Notes under the pieces: generated by a model
Database searches by the model: none
Told to the model about the DNA's origin: nothing
Seen by the model: only the letters and a program-made list of their open reading frames with translations
From: Pirellulaceae bacterium
GTDB taxonomy: Bacteria; Planctomycetota; Planctomycetia; Pirellulales; Pirellulaceae
Direction of reading: 5' to 3'
Length of the DNA stretch: 14,482 nt
Assembly: GCA_013002105.1 (NCBI GenBank)
Contig: JABDKS010000612.1
Coordinates: forward strand, 1 to 14,482
Program-made: the position numbers and the translations under genes
Part shown: positions 14,315-14,482 of the stretch, piece after piece
How positions within the stretch are numbered: the stretch's first letter is position 1
How the letters are laid out: the number at the start of each line of letters is the position of its first letter

Positions 14315-14482
14315 TCATGGCACGGGGAAGTTAGAGTTTTGCCTTCCGAGCCGAACACATTCGGGTGTCCCCTGAACATCCAGGTTCCCACTATTACGAT
14401 AGCGCATCCATTCTTTGTCGAGCCGTTTCAAGTCTTCGTCGGTACCGGCATCGATCTTTCGTGGTGCGGCGAAAGAGAGACC
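14315..14482 (-). CDS. 3' end of an unidentified gene, partial at the window edge
   Basis: An open minus-strand frame enters from the right edge and ends at TGA (14315-14317), giving the last 55 residues of a protein. The text is charged and protein-like: 'RKIDAGTDEDLKRLDKEWMR', then 'NSGNLDVQGTPECVRL' and a short Pro-containing end ('NSNFPVP'). No motif is recognised; it is not an evident HNH, deaminase or ADP-ribosyl transferase end. Its place directly upstream of the SUKH gene on the same strand is the place of a toxin C-terminus in polymorphic toxin loci, but the fragment is too short to say. Confidence 0.5.
   Translation of the reverse strand, partial: GLSFAAPRKIDAGTDEDLKRLDKEWMRYRNSGNLDVQGTPECVRLGRQNSNFPVP

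Noticed and set aside
1..14482. CRISPR array, tRNA gene, transposase or phage gene
   Set aside because: No regularly spaced repeats of CRISPR type, no cloverleaf that I could find by eye, and no transposase, integrase or phage structural motif in any supported frame.

Overview
The window looks like a planctomycete chromosome segment (Planctomycetota, probably Pirellulaceae, Rhodopirellula-like). The grounds are a Tat-exported Gfo/Idh/MocA oxidoreductase, a small protein starting with the 'RFSLRLLMLIV' type of N-terminus common in that phylum, a Coa1-like membrane protein, moderate GC, weak or absent Shine-Dalgarno sequences and many lineage-specific hypothetical proteins. No rRNA or ribosomal-protein marker is present, so the assignment rests on protein style only.

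Layout. (1) 198-4720, minus strand: a three-gene export operon transcribed right to left, ABC ATPase, then an FtsX/MacB-type permease, then an HlyD/MacA-type membrane-fusion adaptor, together a DevBCA/MacAB-like tripartite pump without its outer-membrane channel. (2) 4966-6154, plus strand, divergent from the pump: a thioredoxin-fold peroxiredoxin-like protein of the PRXL2/AhpC-TSA_2 type, then a nitroreductase-family flavoprotein with a TTG start. The peroxiredoxin-like gene has an in-frame TGA exactly where the family has the first Cys of its CxxC motif. Reading continues through it (U-P-T-C), and a stem-loop of bacterial SECIS type lies just downstream. I read it as a selenoprotein, the most notable item here; conventional gene callers would truncate or split it. 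(3) 6374-8589: two translationally coupled genes (ATGA overlap) for unrecognised envelope proteins, one with a Gly/Ala-rich membrane region and one with a signal peptide, helical HG-motif repeats and a C-terminal anchor. (4) 8706-10568: a Tat-exported Gfo/Idh/MocA oxidoreductase and a Coa1-like single-pass membrane protein. (5) 10661-14482, minus strand: an accessory stretch of small membrane or secreted proteins with gene-poor gaps, ending in a cluster with a SUKH/SMI1-KNR4 domain protein (typical toxin-immunity fold), a 34-codon ORF coupled to it, and the 3' end of a gene that leaves the window. That end has the layout of a polymorphic toxin locus, but the toxin is not visible.

The pump would export an unknown substrate across the envelope. 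The selenoprotein and nitroreductase form a plausible thiol/flavin redox pair. No selA, selB, selD or tRNA-Sec gene is in the window, so Sec decoding has to be confirmed elsewhere in the genome.
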